Shown piece after piece: positions 44,890 through 55,335 of a stretch of DNA of 64,000 bases. Below the pieces are notes generated by a model, which saw only the letters and a program-made list of their open reading frames with translations, did not search any database and was not told the DNA's origin. How positions within the stretch are numbered: the first letter of the stretch is position 1; each line of letters starts with the position of its first letter. Source of the stretch: Pseudomonas synxantha (GTDB lineage: Bacteria; Pseudomonadota; Gammaproteobacteria; Pseudomonadales; Pseudomonadaceae); NCBI RefSeq assembly GCF_900105675.1, contig NZ_LT629786.1, forward strand, positions 4,650,001-4,714,000, written 5' to 3'. The translations under genes were made by a program, and so were the position numbers.

Positions 44890-46422
44890 ATGCCCCGTAA
44901 AACCTGGCGCGCCGCGCTCGCCGCCTATGCCAGCCCCTCGACGTTAGTGCTGTTGTTGCTCGGTTTCGCCGCCGGCATGCCTTACATGTTGGTGTTCTCG
45001 ACGCTTTCCGTGTGGCTGCGTGAAGCCGGTGTGGCTCGCGAGACCATCGGCTATGCGAGCCTGATCGGTCTGGCCTACGCCTTCAAATGGGTCTGGTCGC
45101 CGCTGCTCGACCAATGGCGCCTGCCGTTACTCGGAAAACTGGGGCGTCGTCGTTCCTGGCTGGTGCTGGCCCAGTCGCTGGTGATCCTCGGATTGATCGG
45201 CATGGGCTTCTGCGATCCGCAAAAACACTTGTCCTGGTTGATCGCCATTGCGGTGGTAGTCGCGTTCGCGTCGGCCACCCAAGACATTGCCGTCGATGCC
45301 TATCGCCTGGAAATTGCCGACGACAGCCGCCAGGCCGCCCTAGCCGCAAGCTATATGTCCGGTTATCGCATCGCCGCCCTGCTGGCCACGGCCGGCGCAC
45401 TGTTCTTTGCCGAAGGCTTCGGCTCCACCGGCTTCAACTATAAACACTCGGCCTGGACCGGCACCTATGTGCTGTTCGGCGTGCTGATGGTTCCGGCGCT
45501 GCTGACCACGCTGTTGATGCGTGAGCCCGATGTGCCCCTACGCACCCAGTTGCAGGCCGGGCGCTACAGCTTCGTGCACCAACTGGTGTCGGTGTTCGTG
45601 TTGATCGTGCTGCTGGTGTCGGTGCCCGCGATGTTCACCCAGCTGTACAACACTGACTTCGCCAGCGTGCTGTTCCAGGGTGTGAGCCTATGGGAATTGC
45701 TGATGGAAGACCGCGCATTCCTGCGCGCCATCCTCTATATCACGCTCACTTCGCTGTGCCTTTCGGCCATGGGTCGCCGGGGCCTGGCGCCGGTGCTGAC
45801 GCCGGTCAACGACTTTATCCTGCGTTATCGCTGGCAGGCACTGTTGCTGCTCGGGCTGATTGCCACCTATCGCATGTCCGACACGGTGATGGGCGTGATG
45901 GCCAACGTGTTCTACATCGACCAGGGCTTTACCAAGGACCAGATCGCCGGGGTGAGCAAGATCTTCGGCCTGATCATGACCCTGGTCGGCGCCGGCATGG
46001 GCGGCCTGTTGATTGTGCGGTTCGGTATCCTGCCGATCCTGTTCATCGGCGGCGTGGCCTCGGCCGGCACCAACCTGTTGTTCGTGATGCTCGCCGACAT
46101 GGGCCCCGACCTGCAGATGCTGATCGTCACCATTTCCCTGGATAACTTCAGCTCGGGCCTTGCCACGTCGGCGTTTGTCGCCTACCTGTCGAGCCTGACC
46201 AACCTCAAGTTCTCCGCCACCCAGTACGCGTTGCTCAGCTCGATCATGCTGTTGCTGCCACGCCTGATCGGTGGGTATTCGGGGGTGATGGTGGAGAAGT
46301 TCGGTTACCACAACTTCTTCATGATCACCTGCCTGCTGGGCCTGCCGACGCTGTTCCTGATTGCGTTGCACTGGTTCCAGGAAAACCGGCGTGCACAGCT
46401 GAATCCGCCGCAGGAAGATTGA
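44890..46422 (+). CDS. ampG: AmpG-family muropeptide permease
   Basis: A 510-residue MFS permease with about 12-14 TM helices and AmpG signatures: LLLGFAAGMPYMLVFSTLSVWL, YAFKWVWSPLLDQWRLPLLGKLGRRRSW and ATQDIAVDAYRLE. It imports GlcNAc-anhydroMurNAc peptides for cell-wall recycling and AmpC induction. It is 43 bp after the ATL gene and followed by a REPIN before proS. Confidence 0.92.
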   Translation: MPRKTWRAALAAYASPSTLVLLLLGFAAGMPYMLVFSTLSVWLREAGVARETIGYASLIGLAYAFKWVWSPLLDQWRLPLLGKLGRRRSWLVLAQSLVILGLIGMGFCDPQKHLSWLIAIAVVVAFASATQDIAVDAYRLEIADDSRQAALAASYMSGYRIAALLATAGALFFAEGFGSTGFNYKHSAWTGTYVLFGVLMVPALLTTLLMREPDVPLRTQLQAGRYSFVHQLVSVFVLIVLLVSVPAMFTQLYNTDFASVLFQGVSLWELLMEDRAFLRAILYITLTSLCLSAMGRRGLAPVLTPVNDFILRYRWQALLLLGLIATYRMSDTVMGVMANVFYIDQGFTKDQIAGVSKIFGLIMTLVGAGMGGLLIVRFGILPILFIGGVASAGTNLLFVMLADMGPDLQMLIVTISLDNFSSGLATSAFVAYLSSLTNLKFSATQYALLSSIMLLLPRLIGGYSGVMVEKFGYHNFFMITCLLGLPTLFLIALHWFQENRRAQLNPPQED

Positions 46423-46424
46423 AA

Positions 46425-46515
46425 TGTGGGAGGGGGCTTGCCCTCGATGGGAGTGTGTCTGTCAGTACATCTGACACTGACACACCGCCATCGAGGGCAA
46501 GCCCCCTCCCACATT
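46425..46515. repeat. REPIN
   Basis: TGTGGGAGGGGGCTTGCCCTCGATGG and its inverted partner, starting 3 bp after the ampG stop; may act as its terminator. Confidence 0.85.
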
Positions 46516-46624
46516 GGATCTCCCACAGTCAGTCAGCCCCCGCAACGTCACGCCTGTACTCCAGCAGCAAGCGCCCGTACAATCCCAAGTCATTTCAAGT
46601 CCAAGCAACCGACAACGGCCTACC

Positions 46625-48340
46625 ATGCGTACCAGTCAATATTTGCTCGCCACACAGAAAGAAACGCCTTCCGACGCGGTAGTGATCAGCCACCAGCTGA
46701 TGCTGCGCGCCGGTATGATCCGCAAACTGGCCTCCGGCCTGTACACCTGGTTGCCCATGGGCTTGAAGGTGATGCGCAAGGTCGAAGCCATCGTTCGTGA
46801 AGAAATGAACGCCGCCGGCTCTCTGGAAGTGTTGATGCCGAGCACCCAACCGGCTGAGTTATGGCAGGAATCCGGGCGCTGGGAAGAGTACGGCCCTGAG
46901 TTGCTGCGCTTCAAGGACCGTCATGGCCGCGATTTCTGCGCCGGCCCGACCCATGAAGAGGTCATCACCGATCTGATGCGCAACGAGTTGAGCAGCTATA
47001 AGCAGTTGCCACTGAACCTGTATCAGATCCAGACCAAGTTCCGTGATGAAATCCGCCCACGCTTCGGCCTGATGCGTGGCCGCGAGTTCATCATGAAGGA
47101 TGCTTATTCCTTCCACGCCGACCTCGCGTCGCTGCAGGTCACCTACGATCGCATGCACCAGGCCTATTGCAACGTGTTCACGCGCCTGGGCCTGAAATTC
47201 CGCCCGGTTGAAGCGGACAATGGCTCCATCGGCGGTGCCGGCTCCCACGAATTCCACGTGCTGGCCGAATCCGGCGAAGACGATATCGTGTTCAGCAACG
47301 GTTCCGACTACGCGGCCAACATCGAGAAAGCCGAAGCCGTGCCACGGGAAACTTCCCGCCCCGCACCGGCCGAGGAACTGCGCCTGGTCGATACCCCTGA
47401 CACCAAGACCATCGCGGCACTGGTGGAAAAATTCAATCTGCCGATTGAAAAGACCATCAAGACCTTGATCGTGCACGCCGAAGAAGAAGGCAAGCTGATC
47501 GCCCTGGTCATCCGTGGCGACCATGAGCTCAACGAAATCAAGGCGGCCAACCAACCTGGCGTGGCCAGCCCACTGGTCATGGCCTCCGACGCCGAACTGC
47601 GTGACGCCATCGGCGCTGGCGCCGGCTCCCTGGGCCCGCTGAACCTGCCCCTGCCGATCATCATCGACCGTTCGGTGGAGCTGATGAGCGACTTCGGCAT
47701 CGGCGCGAACATCGACGACAAGCACTACTTTGGCGTGAACTGGGAGCGCGACCTGCCGGTTCCGACCGTGGCCGACCTGCGTAACGTTGTCGCCGGCGAC
47801 CCAAGCCCGGATGGCAAGGGCACCCTGGAAATCAAGCGCGGCATCGAAGTCGGGCATATCTTCCAGCTGGGCAACAAGTACAGCAAGGCGATGAAGTGCG
47901 AAGTGCTGGGCGAGAACGGCAAGCCGATCACCCTGGAAATGGGTTGCTACGGCATCGGCGTTTCTCGTGTGGTAGCCGCTGCCATCGAACAGAATAACGA
48001 CGAAAAAGGCATTATCTGGAGTGACGCCCTGGCACCGTTCCAGGTGGCTCTGGTGCCACTGCGCTACGAAACCGAGCAGGTACGCGAAGCCACCGACAAA
48101 CTGTATGCCGAACTGACGGCCGCCGGTTTTGAAGTGCTGCTGGATGACCGGGACAAGAAGACCAGCCCGGGTATCAAGTTTGCCGACATGGAACTGATTG
48201 GCATCCCGCACCGGATCGTGGTCAGTGACCGCGGCCTGGCCGATGGCAACCTGGAATACAAGAGCCGGACCGAAGCCGAAGCCCAACCGTTGCCGGTGGC
48301 TGACGTGCTGTCTTTCCTCCAGGCGCGCATTCGTCGCTGA
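46625..48340 (+). CDS. proS: Prolyl-tRNA synthetase
   Basis: A 571-residue class II aminoacyl-tRNA synthetase: motif 1 region ([24 protein letters not shown]), motif 2 ([30 protein letters not shown]), an editing (INS/YbaK-like) domain about residues 225-400, motif 3 ([18 protein letters not shown]) and the anticodon-binding domain ([10 protein letters not shown]...[17 protein letters not shown]). Length and domain order are typical of the bacterial type. The ATG at 46625 begins the conserved [13 protein letters not shown]. Confidence 0.98.
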   Translation: MRTSQYLLATQKETPSDAVVISHQLMLRAGMIRKLASGLYTWLPMGLKVMRKVEAIVREEMNAAGSLEVLMPSTQPAELWQESGRWEEYGPELLRFKDRHGRDFCAGPTHEEVITDLMRNELSSYKQLPLNLYQIQTKFRDEIRPRFGLMRGREFIMKDAYSFHADLASLQVTYDRMHQAYCNVFTRLGLKFRPVEADNGSIGGAGSHEFHVLAESGEDDIVFSNGSDYAANIEKAEAVPRETSRPAPAEELRLVDTPDTKTIAALVEKFNLPIEKTIKTLIVHAEEEGKLIALVIRGDHELNEIKAANQPGVASPLVMASDAELRDAIGAGAGSLGPLNLPLPIIIDRSVELMSDFGIGANIDDKHYFGVNWERDLPVPTVADLRNVVAGDPSPDGKGTLEIKRGIEVGHIFQLGNKYSKAMKCEVLGENGKPITLEMGCYGIGVSRVVAAAIEQNNDEKGIIWSDALAPFQVALVPLRYETEQVREATDKLYAELTAAGFEVLLDDRDKKTSPGIKFADMELIGIPHRIVVSDRGLADGNLEYKSRTEAEAQPLPVADVLSFLQARIRR

Positions 48341-48359
48341 AACCAGACCAAGAGACGTC

Positions 48360-49313
48360 ATGTTCAAGCCACACAGCAGAACCCTGGGGGGCGCCGCCTT
48401 GTGCGGCGCCCTGCTGGTCAGCGGCTGCGCCAATCAGATGTCGCAACGCAGTGAGCACGAGGAGCGGATCGAGCGCAAGTTGCTCGACCACAGCCTGCAG
48501 ATCGATGTCGGCGAACCCAAAGTGTTGGAGCTGCCGCAACGCCGGGTTCGCATTCATGAGCAGAAGACCTTCGAGGTCACCGAATTCGAAGTCACCCGTC
48601 GTTACGACCGCTACACGCCCTACCAGCCCTGGCGCAAACTCTACGAGATGCCGCTGGGCGCCGTGGCGTTGGTGGCCGGCGTGGGCGCCAACGTGGCGAA
48701 TATCTTCGCCCTCGGCAACTTGCCCACGAGCGTGACCCGTGACTGGTTGAGCTACGGCGTGGACGGCATCAACCCGTTCATGAACGTGCAATCCCACGGC
48801 CGTGCGCAACAGAACCTGGCAGCTATCGATGAAGTCCAGCGTGACAAGCGCCTGGAGTACTCGAGCCTGCCCTGGAGCGAACGCCCGGTACAGGTCACCG
48901 CCGGCAAGCAGACCCATGAGCTGACCACCGACCGCAACGGCATACTACGCCTGAACCTGTTGGACAGCCCATTTGCCGAGCAAGACCTGAACCGCGTCAC
49001 CACCTTGAAGATCAGCGTCGAAGACGGCCAGGATGACGTGCATACGGACTCGTCCCTGGCGGTCAGCAACAGCCTGCGCGGCAAATTGCTGGAAGCCCAT
49101 GGGCTGATCTACGACGACCTGGAAGATGACGAAGTGAACCAGTGGGTACACCGGGTCAAGCGCCTGTCGGAACTGGGCCTGGAAGAAGAGGCCAGCGAAC
49201 TGGAACAAAGCCTGATTGAACTGACCCGCAATGATCCGGAATTGCAGCAGGAATTCCTGCAGGCGTTGACCAAGGATGCGGGGCGGTTGGTGGCGGATCC
49301 TGGCGCACGCTGA
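48360..49313 (+). CDS. Conserved lipoprotein of unknown function
   Basis: A 317-residue protein with a lipobox (ALLVSGCAN). The central region has one hydrophobic stretch (MPLGAVALVAGVGANVANIFALG) and a beta-rich RPVQVTAGKQTHELTTDRNGI segment. The C-terminus is strongly acidic, with Glu/Leu repeats. It lies 19 bp after proS and is likely co-transcribed; the same pair occurs in P. aeruginosa (PA0956-PA0957). No function known. Confidence 0.85.
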   Translation: MFKPHSRTLGGAALCGALLVSGCANQMSQRSEHEERIERKLLDHSLQIDVGEPKVLELPQRRVRIHEQKTFEVTEFEVTRRYDRYTPYQPWRKLYEMPLGAVALVAGVGANVANIFALGNLPTSVTRDWLSYGVDGINPFMNVQSHGRAQQNLAAIDEVQRDKRLEYSSLPWSERPVQVTAGKQTHELTTDRNGILRLNLLDSPFAEQDLNRVTTLKISVEDGQDDVHTDSSLAVSNSLRGKLLEAHGLIYDDLEDDEVNQWVHRVKRLSELGLEEEASELEQSLIELTRNDPELQQEFLQALTKDAGRLVADPGAR

Positions 49314-49339
49314 TCGCGCAATACCTGTGAAGATCAAAC

Positions 49340-49430
49340 TGTGGGAGCTGGCTTGCCTGCGATAGCGGTGTATCAGTTAAAGCATTCTTGACTGACACTC
49401 CGCTATCGCAGGCAAGCCAGCTCCCACATT
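49340..49430. repeat. REPIN, GTGGGAGCTGGCTTGCC subtype
   Basis: A paired inverted repeat with a different core from the GGAGGGGGC family (ends GTGGGAGCTGGCTTGCCTGC), at a convergent junction before dinB. Confidence 0.85.
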
Positions 49431-49442
49431 TGTTTCGGGTTT

Positions 49443-50501
49443 CTACCAGGAAAATTCGAGCTGTTCGTTACCGCCGCTCAGGTCCAGCAACCGCACCCCA
49501 ATCCCCAGCAATCGCACCGGTTTCCCCCCACGGTTAAACGCCTGGGTCAGCAACTGTTGATAACTCTCCAGATCCCGCCCTGCCCCGGCCTGTTCCAGTG
49601 TCGTCTGGGTAAAGTCATGAAACTTCACTTTTACAAACGGCTTGCCCGCCCGGTAGCTGCTGTCTATGCGCGCCATCCGCCCGGCCAGGGTTTCCATCAG
49701 CTCAGGCAGTTTCGCCAGGCAGCTTGAGAGATCCGGCAAGTCCACGTCGTAGGTATTTTCCACACTGATGGATTGTCGACGGCTGTCGTTCTGCACCACG
49801 CGGTCATCAATCCCACGGGCCAGGCTCCACAGGCGCTCGCCAAAACTGCCGAATTCGCGCACCAGCGCCAGTTTGTTCCACTCGCGCAACTGCAGGCAGT
49901 CTTCGATACCCAGGCGTGCGAGCTTATCCGCCGTGACCTTGCCGACGCCGTGCAACTTGCTGACGCGCAACTGCGAAACAAAGTTTTCGACTTGGTCCGG
50001 GGTGATCACGAATAGGCCGTTAGGTTTTTTCCAGTCGCTGGCGATCTTGGCCAAAAACTTGTTCGGCGCCACACCGGCAGACACGGTGATATGCAGCTGG
50101 TTGGAAACGCGGCGGCGTATATCCTGGGCAATGCGCGTGGCACTGCCGCCAAAATGCGGGCTGTCGGAGACATCAAGGTAGGCTTCATCCAGCGACAACG
50201 GCTCGATCAAGTCGGTGTAGTCGCGAAAGATCGTCTGGATTTCCTTCGATGCTTCTTTATAGGCATCCATGCGCGGCTTGACGATGGTCAGGTCCGGGCA
50301 CAGCTTCAAGGCGTGGCGCGACGACATGGCAGAACGAACCCCGTACGCCCGCGCCTCGTAGTTACAGGTAGCGATCACGCCCCGACGGTCCGCCGAGCCA
50401 CCCACGGCCAAGGGCTTTTGCGCCAGGCTCGGGTCATCGCGCATCTCAATGGCGGCGTAGAAGCAATCACAATCGACGTGTATGATTTTGCGCTGCGTCA
50501 T
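49443..50501 (-). CDS. dinB: DNA polymerase IV
   Basis: A 352-residue Y-family translesion polymerase. Catalytic acids lie in IIHVDCDCFYAAIEM (residues about 5-19) and in DEAYLDVS. Other signatures are SRHALKLCPDLTIVKPRMDAY, GVAPNKFLAKIASDWKKPNGL, GVGKVTADKLARLGI (HhH) and a little-finger domain. ATG 50501 (MTQRKIIHVDCD) fits the family start. A LexA box lies 46 bp upstream, so SOS induction is expected. Confidence 0.96.
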   Translation of the reverse strand: MTQRKIIHVDCDCFYAAIEMRDDPSLAQKPLAVGGSADRRGVIATCNYEARAYGVRSAMSSRHALKLCPDLTIVKPRMDAYKEASKEIQTIFRDYTDLIEPLSLDEAYLDVSDSPHFGGSATRIAQDIRRRVSNQLHITVSAGVAPNKFLAKIASDWKKPNGLFVITPDQVENFVSQLRVSKLHGVGKVTADKLARLGIEDCLQLREWNKLALVREFGSFGERLWSLARGIDDRVVQNDSRRQSISVENTYDVDLPDLSSCLAKLPELMETLAGRMARIDSSYRAGKPFVKVKFHDFTQTTLEQAGAGRDLESYQQLLTQAFNRGGKPVRLLGIGVRLLDLSGGNEQLEFSW

Positions 50502-50546
50502 ATAAACGGGGTGTGAACCAACGGGTGGGCAGTATCGCATTCACAC

Positions 50547-50562
50547 CTGTATATAGCACCAG
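50547..50562 (-). promoter_or_regulatory. LexA (SOS) box upstream of dinB
   Basis: CTG-TATATAGCAC-CAG matches CTG-N10-CAG with an AT-rich centre, 46 bp from the dinB start codon. Confidence 0.8.
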
Positions 50563-50738
50563 TAGTTTGATTCTTCCTTCCAAATGGTAGGAAGTTTCCC
50601 AGATGAATTTATTTTCTCAATCGAATTCAGCCTTCCGATAGAGCTGAAAGCCTCGGCCTGACTGGCCCCGAGCGGTTCAAGGCCGCACTTTGCTGAGCTA
50701 ACCGATTGAAGCACAAGCGCTTTTCTTCGATTAACGGG

Positions 50739-50766
50739 TTGACACACTCGCGTTCCTCTGTAGAAT
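50739..50766 (+). promoter_or_regulatory. Sigma-70 promoter of first tRNA-fMet
   Basis: TTGACA (50739-50744), 16-bp spacer, TAGAAT (50761-50766), 13 bp before the mature tRNA. Confidence 0.85.
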
Positions 50767-50779
50767 GCCGACACACAGA

Positions 50780-50856
<77 letters not shown>

Positions 50857-50865
50857 AACATCAAG

Positions 50866-50895
50866 AAAGGCTACTCGAAAGAGTGGCCTTTTTTG
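50866..50895 (+). terminator. Terminator of first tRNA-fMet
   Basis: AAAGGCTACTC-GAAA-GAGTGGCCTTT stem followed by T-run, 10 bp after the tRNA. Confidence 0.92.
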
Positions 50896-50992
50896 TGCGC
50901 GTCTGTTTTTCATCACCCCTCTTACCAAAAACGCGCCAACGCCTTGATTTCAGGATAATTCGCACTAATTGGCCCCATCGGTGCATTAACGG

Positions 50993-51020
50993 TTGACACC
51001 TTGCCGCTGGACTGTAGAAT
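50993..51020 (+). promoter_or_regulatory. Sigma-70 promoter of second tRNA-fMet
   Basis: TTGACA (50993-50998), 16-bp spacer, TAGAAT (51015-51020), the same architecture as the first copy. Confidence 0.85.
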
Positions 51021-51032
51021 GCCGCCCACAGA

Positions 51033-51109
<77 letters not shown>

Positions 51110-51118
51110 AACATCAAA

Positions 51119-51147
51119 AAAGGCTACTCGAAAGAGTGGCCTTTTTT
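51119..51147 (+). terminator. Terminator of second tRNA-fMet
   Basis: Same AAAGGCTACTC-GAAA-GAGTGGCCTTT stem and T-run as after the first copy. Confidence 0.92.
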
Positions 51148-51388
51148 GTATCCGGTGAAAAAGTTCTCCTGAAACAATGACATGGCATCTTTCATGAAAC
51201 CGTACAGGGTTTGTAGAGTCCATCTCATTGCACGCTAGGCTCAATGCTCAAGCGCTTCCCTCTACGACCAATGGCCGCAGTCGCCCCACCCGGTGATCCG
51301 CGTTAATATTTGTAATTATTTTGTCCATAGGGATTGGTAACTTGGCTGGATACCCCCATCCTGTCGCGCACAATCCACGAGGTGATTG

Positions 51389-54031
51389 ATGCGCGCCAAC
51401 TCGTCTGAACCACAAGACACTGTCACAGCAGAACAACCGATCACGCCCACCCGCTTGCGCTGGCTGGATCTGTTGAGCAAGTACCGGCAGCCCATCGGCC
51501 TGGCGGTTACGCTGCTGTTGTTTGCTATCGCCCTGATCGCTTGCCGACACCTGCTGCTGGAACTGGATCTCTATGCCCTGCATGACTCGATCCTGGAGGT
51601 GCCCAAGCCAGCCCTGCTCGGCGCGTTTGCAGCGGCGGTCGCCGGCTTCGTCATCCTGCTCGGCTATGAATTCTCCGGTGCCCGTTATGCCGGGGTGAAG
51701 TTGCCCGCCAAGACCCTGGCCCTGGGTGGCTTCACCGCCTTTGCCATCGGCAACGCCATTGGTTTGTCGATGCTCTCGGGCGGCTCGGTGCGCTACCGTC
51801 TATATGCACGGCATGGCATCGGCGCGTCGGAAGTGGCGCACATGACCGTGTTCGCCAGCCTGGCCCTGGGCTGTGCCCTGCCGCCACTGGCCGCATTGGC
51901 CACCTTGAGCAACCTGCCGGCGGCCTCGACTTACCTGCACTTACCGCAAGGCCTGCTCGGCGGCATCGCCGGTGCCGTGCTGCTGCTGTCAGCCGCGTTG
52001 TGCATCGGTATCTATCGCCGCCGCCTGCCGGAACAGCCCTATCCCGACAACCTGCTGGTCAAGGCCGGACGCCGTACGCTGCGCCTGCCTGGCCGTCGCC
52101 TGACCTTCCTGCAGCTGATCATCACCGCATTGGACGTCGCCGCTGCCGCCACCGTCCTTTATATGTTGTTGCCGGAAGCACCGCCCTTCGGTCCGTTCCT
52201 GCTGGTGTACCTGCTGGCCCTGGCCGCCGGCGTGCTCAGCCATGTGCCGGGAGGCGTGGGTGTATTCGAAGCGATCCTGCTGGCGGCCTTCGCCGACAAA
52301 CTCGGTGCCGCGCCCCTGGCTGCAGCCTTGCTGCTGTACCGGATGATCTATGTGGTCCTGCCGCTGTTGATCGCCTGTGTGTTCCTGCTGGTCAACGAGG
52401 CCCAGCGTCTATTCCAGACCCAGCAAAGCCTGCGGGTGGCCTCGGGGCTGGCGGCGCCAGTACTGGCCGTACTGGTTTTTTTGTCCGGCGTGGTCCTGCT
52501 GTTTTCCGGCGCCACGCCAGAAATCGACTCACGCCTGGAAAACATCGGCTTCCTGATTCCCCACCGCCTGATTGACGCTTCGCACTTTGGTGCCAGCCTG
52601 ATCGGCGTGTTGTGCCTGCTGCTTGCCCAGGGCCTGCGTCGACGTTTGTCGGCAGCCTGGATGCTGACCATGGTGTTGCTGCTGGTGGGGGCCCTGCTCT
52701 CGCTGCTTAAAGGTTTCGACTGGGAAGAAGCCAGCCTGATGACCATGACAGCGGTGCTGCTGGCGATCTTCCGTCGCTCGTTCTACCGCGCCAGCCGCCT
52801 GACCGAATTGCCTTTTTCGCCGCTGTACCTGGTGGCCAGTGTCTGTGTACTCGGCGCTTCGATCTGGCTGCTGCTGTTCGCCTATCAGGACGTGCCCTAC
52901 AGCCATCAACTGTGGTGGCAGTTCACCCTCGACGCCAACGCCCCACGTGGCTTGCGCTCATTGCTGGGTGCCGCGGTACTGCTGGTAATCGTGTCGCTGA
53001 CCTGGCTACTGCGCACTGCACGCCCGGTCATCCACTTGCCGACGTCGGAAGAACTGGAGCGCGCCACCAAGATCCTGATGGCCTCCTCCCAGCCCGACGG
53101 CGGCCTGGCGCTGACTGGCGACAAGGCGCTGCTGTTCCACCCCAACGACGAAGCCTTCCTGATGTACGCTCGTCGCGGACGCAGCCTGGTGGCCCTGTAC
53201 GACCCGATCGGCCCGACCCAACCGCGTGCCGAGATGATCTGGCAGTTCCGTGACCTGTGCGACATCCATCATGCCCGCCCGGTGTTCTATCAGGTCCGTG
53301 CCGAGAACCTGCCGTACTACATGGACATCGGCCTCACCGCGATCAAGTTGGGCGAAGAAGCCCGCGTCGACCTGAAACGCTTTGACCTGGAAGCCAAGGG
53401 CAAAGAGATGAAGGATTTGCGCTACACCTGGAACCGTGGCACCCGGGACGGCCTGTCCCTGGAAATCTTCGAACCCGGCCAGGCGCCGATGGATGAATTA
53501 AAAGTTATCTCCGATGCCTGGCTGACAGGTAAGAATGTGCGGGAAAAGGGCTTCTCCCTGGGCCGTTTCAGCGACGACTACCTCAAGCACTTCCGTATTG
53601 CGATCATTCGCTTCGAAGGGCGCCCGGTGGCCTTTGCCAACCTGCTCGAAACCTACAACCATGACCTGGCCAGCCTTGACCTGATGCGTGCCCACCCGGA
53701 CGCGCCCAAGCTGACCATGGAGTTCATGATGGTGGGCCTGATTCAACATTATAAGAACCACGGCTACGCCCGCTTCAGCCTCGGCATGGTGCCGCTGTCG
53801 GGCCTGCAACCGCGGCGTGGCGCACCGTTGACCCAGCGCCTGGGCTCGATGGTGTTCCGTCGTGGCGAGCAACTGTATAACTTTCAAGGTCTGCGCCGCT
53901 TCAAAGACAAGTTCCAGCCTGACTGGGAACCCCGTTACATGGCCGTGCCCGCAGGACTTGATCCGCTGGTGGCACTGGCCGATACCGCCGCCCTGATCGC
54001 GGGCGGCTTGACTGGATTGGTGAAACGCTGA
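51389..54031 (+). CDS. mprF: Aminoacyl-phosphatidylglycerol synthase/flippase MprF
   Basis: An 880-residue protein. The N-terminal half is a polytopic flippase (about 14 TM helices, with YEFSGARYAGVKLPAKTLALG and HVPGGVGVFEAILLA). The C-terminal cytoplasmic DUF2156 domain (about residues 545-860) transfers an aminoacyl group from tRNA to phosphatidylglycerol (DEAFLMYARRGRSLVALYDPIGP, FQGLRRFKDKFQPDWEPRYMAVP). Length equals P. aeruginosa MprF, which makes alanyl-PG. ATG 51389; a TTG three bases earlier is possible. Its stop overlaps the start of the next gene. Confidence 0.95.
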   Translation: MRANSSEPQDTVTAEQPITPTRLRWLDLLSKYRQPIGLAVTLLLFAIALIACRHLLLELDLYALHDSILEVPKPALLGAFAAAVAGFVILLGYEFSGARYAGVKLPAKTLALGGFTAFAIGNAIGLSMLSGGSVRYRLYARHGIGASEVAHMTVFASLALGCALPPLAALATLSNLPAASTYLHLPQGLLGGIAGAVLLLSAALCIGIYRRRLPEQPYPDNLLVKAGRRTLRLPGRRLTFLQLIITALDVAAAATVLYMLLPEAPPFGPFLLVYLLALAAGVLSHVPGGVGVFEAILLAAFADKLGAAPLAAALLLYRMIYVVLPLLIACVFLLVNEAQRLFQTQQSLRVASGLAAPVLAVLVFLSGVVLLFSGATPEIDSRLENIGFLIPHRLIDASHFGASLIGVLCLLLAQGLRRRLSAAWMLTMVLLLVGALLSLLKGFDWEEASLMTMTAVLLAIFRRSFYRASRLTELPFSPLYLVASVCVLGASIWLLLFAYQDVPYSHQLWWQFTLDANAPRGLRSLLGAAVLLVIVSLTWLLRTARPVIHLPTSEELERATKILMASSQPDGGLALTGDKALLFHPNDEAFLMYARRGRSLVALYDPIGPTQPRAEMIWQFRDLCDIHHARPVFYQVRAENLPYYMDIGLTAIKLGEEARVDLKRFDLEAKGKEMKDLRYTWNRGTRDGLSLEIFEPGQAPMDELKVISDAWLTGKNVREKGFSLGRFSDDYLKHFRIAIIRFEGRPVAFANLLETYNHDLASLDLMRAHPDAPKLTMEFMMVGLIQHYKNHGYARFSLGMVPLSGLQPRRGAPLTQRLGSMVFRRGEQLYNFQGLRRFKDKFQPDWEPRYMAVPAGLDPLVALADTAALIAGGLTGLVKR

Positions 54032-55311
54032 TGATTCGACGCTCCTGGCGGTATGTATTGGCCTTTGTAGTGCTGCTCGCCCTGATCCTGGGTGGCGGCT
54101 ATTGGTACTGGAACCGCCCTGCTCCGCAACCGACCCTGGAGCAATTGCCCCAGGCCGACGGCTCGGTGATGACCCGCGTGACCCCGGCCAGCACCGCGAA
54201 AGCTCGTGTAGCCGTGGCGGTGATGGCTGATGAAGCCCTGACCGACAGCCAGCTGATTGCCCTGAGCCAGGGTGGCGCGGCACAGATCATCCAGGTGGTG
54301 CTGCCCAAGGCTGACTGCACAGTGCAGGAACAAGCCCTGCAAGGCGCCCTGGCCCAGCTTAAGGGCCCGGCGACCCTGGTCAGCGGCATCGGCCCTGGCG
54401 CCGCACTCGCCTGGCGCTGGCTGGCCACCCAGAACGATGACAAGGCCAACGCCATCTCGGTGGGCTTCGCATTGACCCAGGAAGGCTGCAAGGACCCGCT
54501 GCCGAAAACCGCCGCCCATGGCAACTGGCTAGTGGCGTGGAACGATAATCCTGACGATGAAAGCGCCAGCTTCGTACGCGACACACCGCGTGCTACTACC
54601 AGCATCAGCGACTACGACATTCATTACCCGCAAATCCTGAACAACGAGCTGCGCAAGCAACTGGTAGGTTCGGACAACGGCGGCCTGGCCATTCCAGTGG
54701 TGGAAGTACCCGCTGGCCAAGCCAAGGACACCGTGACCCTGTTTCTCTCCGGTGACGGCGGCTGGCGCGACCTGGACCGCGACGTGGCCGGCGAGATGGC
54801 CAAGATCGGTTACCCGGTGGTCGGCATCGACACCCTGCGCTACTACTGGCAGCACAAGACCCCGGAACAAAGCGCCAAGGACCTCACTGAGCTGATGCAG
54901 CACTACCGGCAGAAATGGGGCACCAAACGCTTCGTGCTGACCGGTTATTCGTTCGGCGCCGATGTACTGCCAGCCATTTACAACCGTATGCCGGAAAACG
55001 AACAGCAACGGGTCGACGCAATCATCCTGCTGGCCTTCGCCCGCACCGGCAGCTTTGAAATCGAAGTGGAAGGTTGGCTGGGCAACGCCGGCAAAGAAGC
55101 CGCCACCGGCCCGGAAATGGCCAAGCTGCCACCTGAGAAGGTCGTGTGCATCTATGGTGCAGAGGAAGTCGACGAGAGTGGCTGCACCGACAAGACCGCA
55201 GTGGGCGAAGCCATGAAGCTGCCGGGCGGGCATCACTTCGATGAGAACTACCCGGCGCTGGCCAAGCGCTTGGTGGATATTATCGTCAAGCACCAGGCCA
55301 AAGCCGAGTAG
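54031..55311 (+). CDS. VirJ/AcvB-like alanyl-phosphatidylglycerol hydrolase
   Basis: A 426-residue periplasmic protein anchored by an N-terminal helix (YVLAFVVLLALILGGGYWYW). The AcvB/VirJ domain has an alpha/beta-hydrolase catalytic set: the Ser307 nucleophile in TGYSFGADVLPA, acidic GDGGWRDLDRD and the His in PGGHHFDENY. It overlaps mprF by one base (TGATGA), so the two are translationally coupled. The P. aeruginosa counterpart (PA0919) removes alanine from alanyl-PG made by MprF, giving a make-and-remove pair for tuning membrane charge. Confidence 0.92.
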   Translation: MIRRSWRYVLAFVVLLALILGGGYWYWNRPAPQPTLEQLPQADGSVMTRVTPASTAKARVAVAVMADEALTDSQLIALSQGGAAQIIQVVLPKADCTVQEQALQGALAQLKGPATLVSGIGPGAALAWRWLATQNDDKANAISVGFALTQEGCKDPLPKTAAHGNWLVAWNDNPDDESASFVRDTPRATTSISDYDIHYPQILNNELRKQLVGSDNGGLAIPVVEVPAGQAKDTVTLFLSGDGGWRDLDRDVAGEMAKIGYPVVGIDTLRYYWQHKTPEQSAKDLTELMQHYRQKWGTKRFVLTGYSFGADVLPAIYNRMPENEQQRVDAIILLAFARTGSFEIEVEGWLGNAGKEAATGPEMAKLPPEKVVCIYGAEEVDESGCTDKTAVGEAMKLPGGHHFDENYPALAKRLVDIIVKHQAKAE

Positions 55312-55335
55312 CTCCAGGCTGCACACAGGACCCAA

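Noticed and set aside
50563..50738. Region between dinB and the tRNA genes considered as an integration-site remnant
   Set aside because: No repeat of the tRNA 3' end, no integrase fragment; only unstructured AT-richer sequence.
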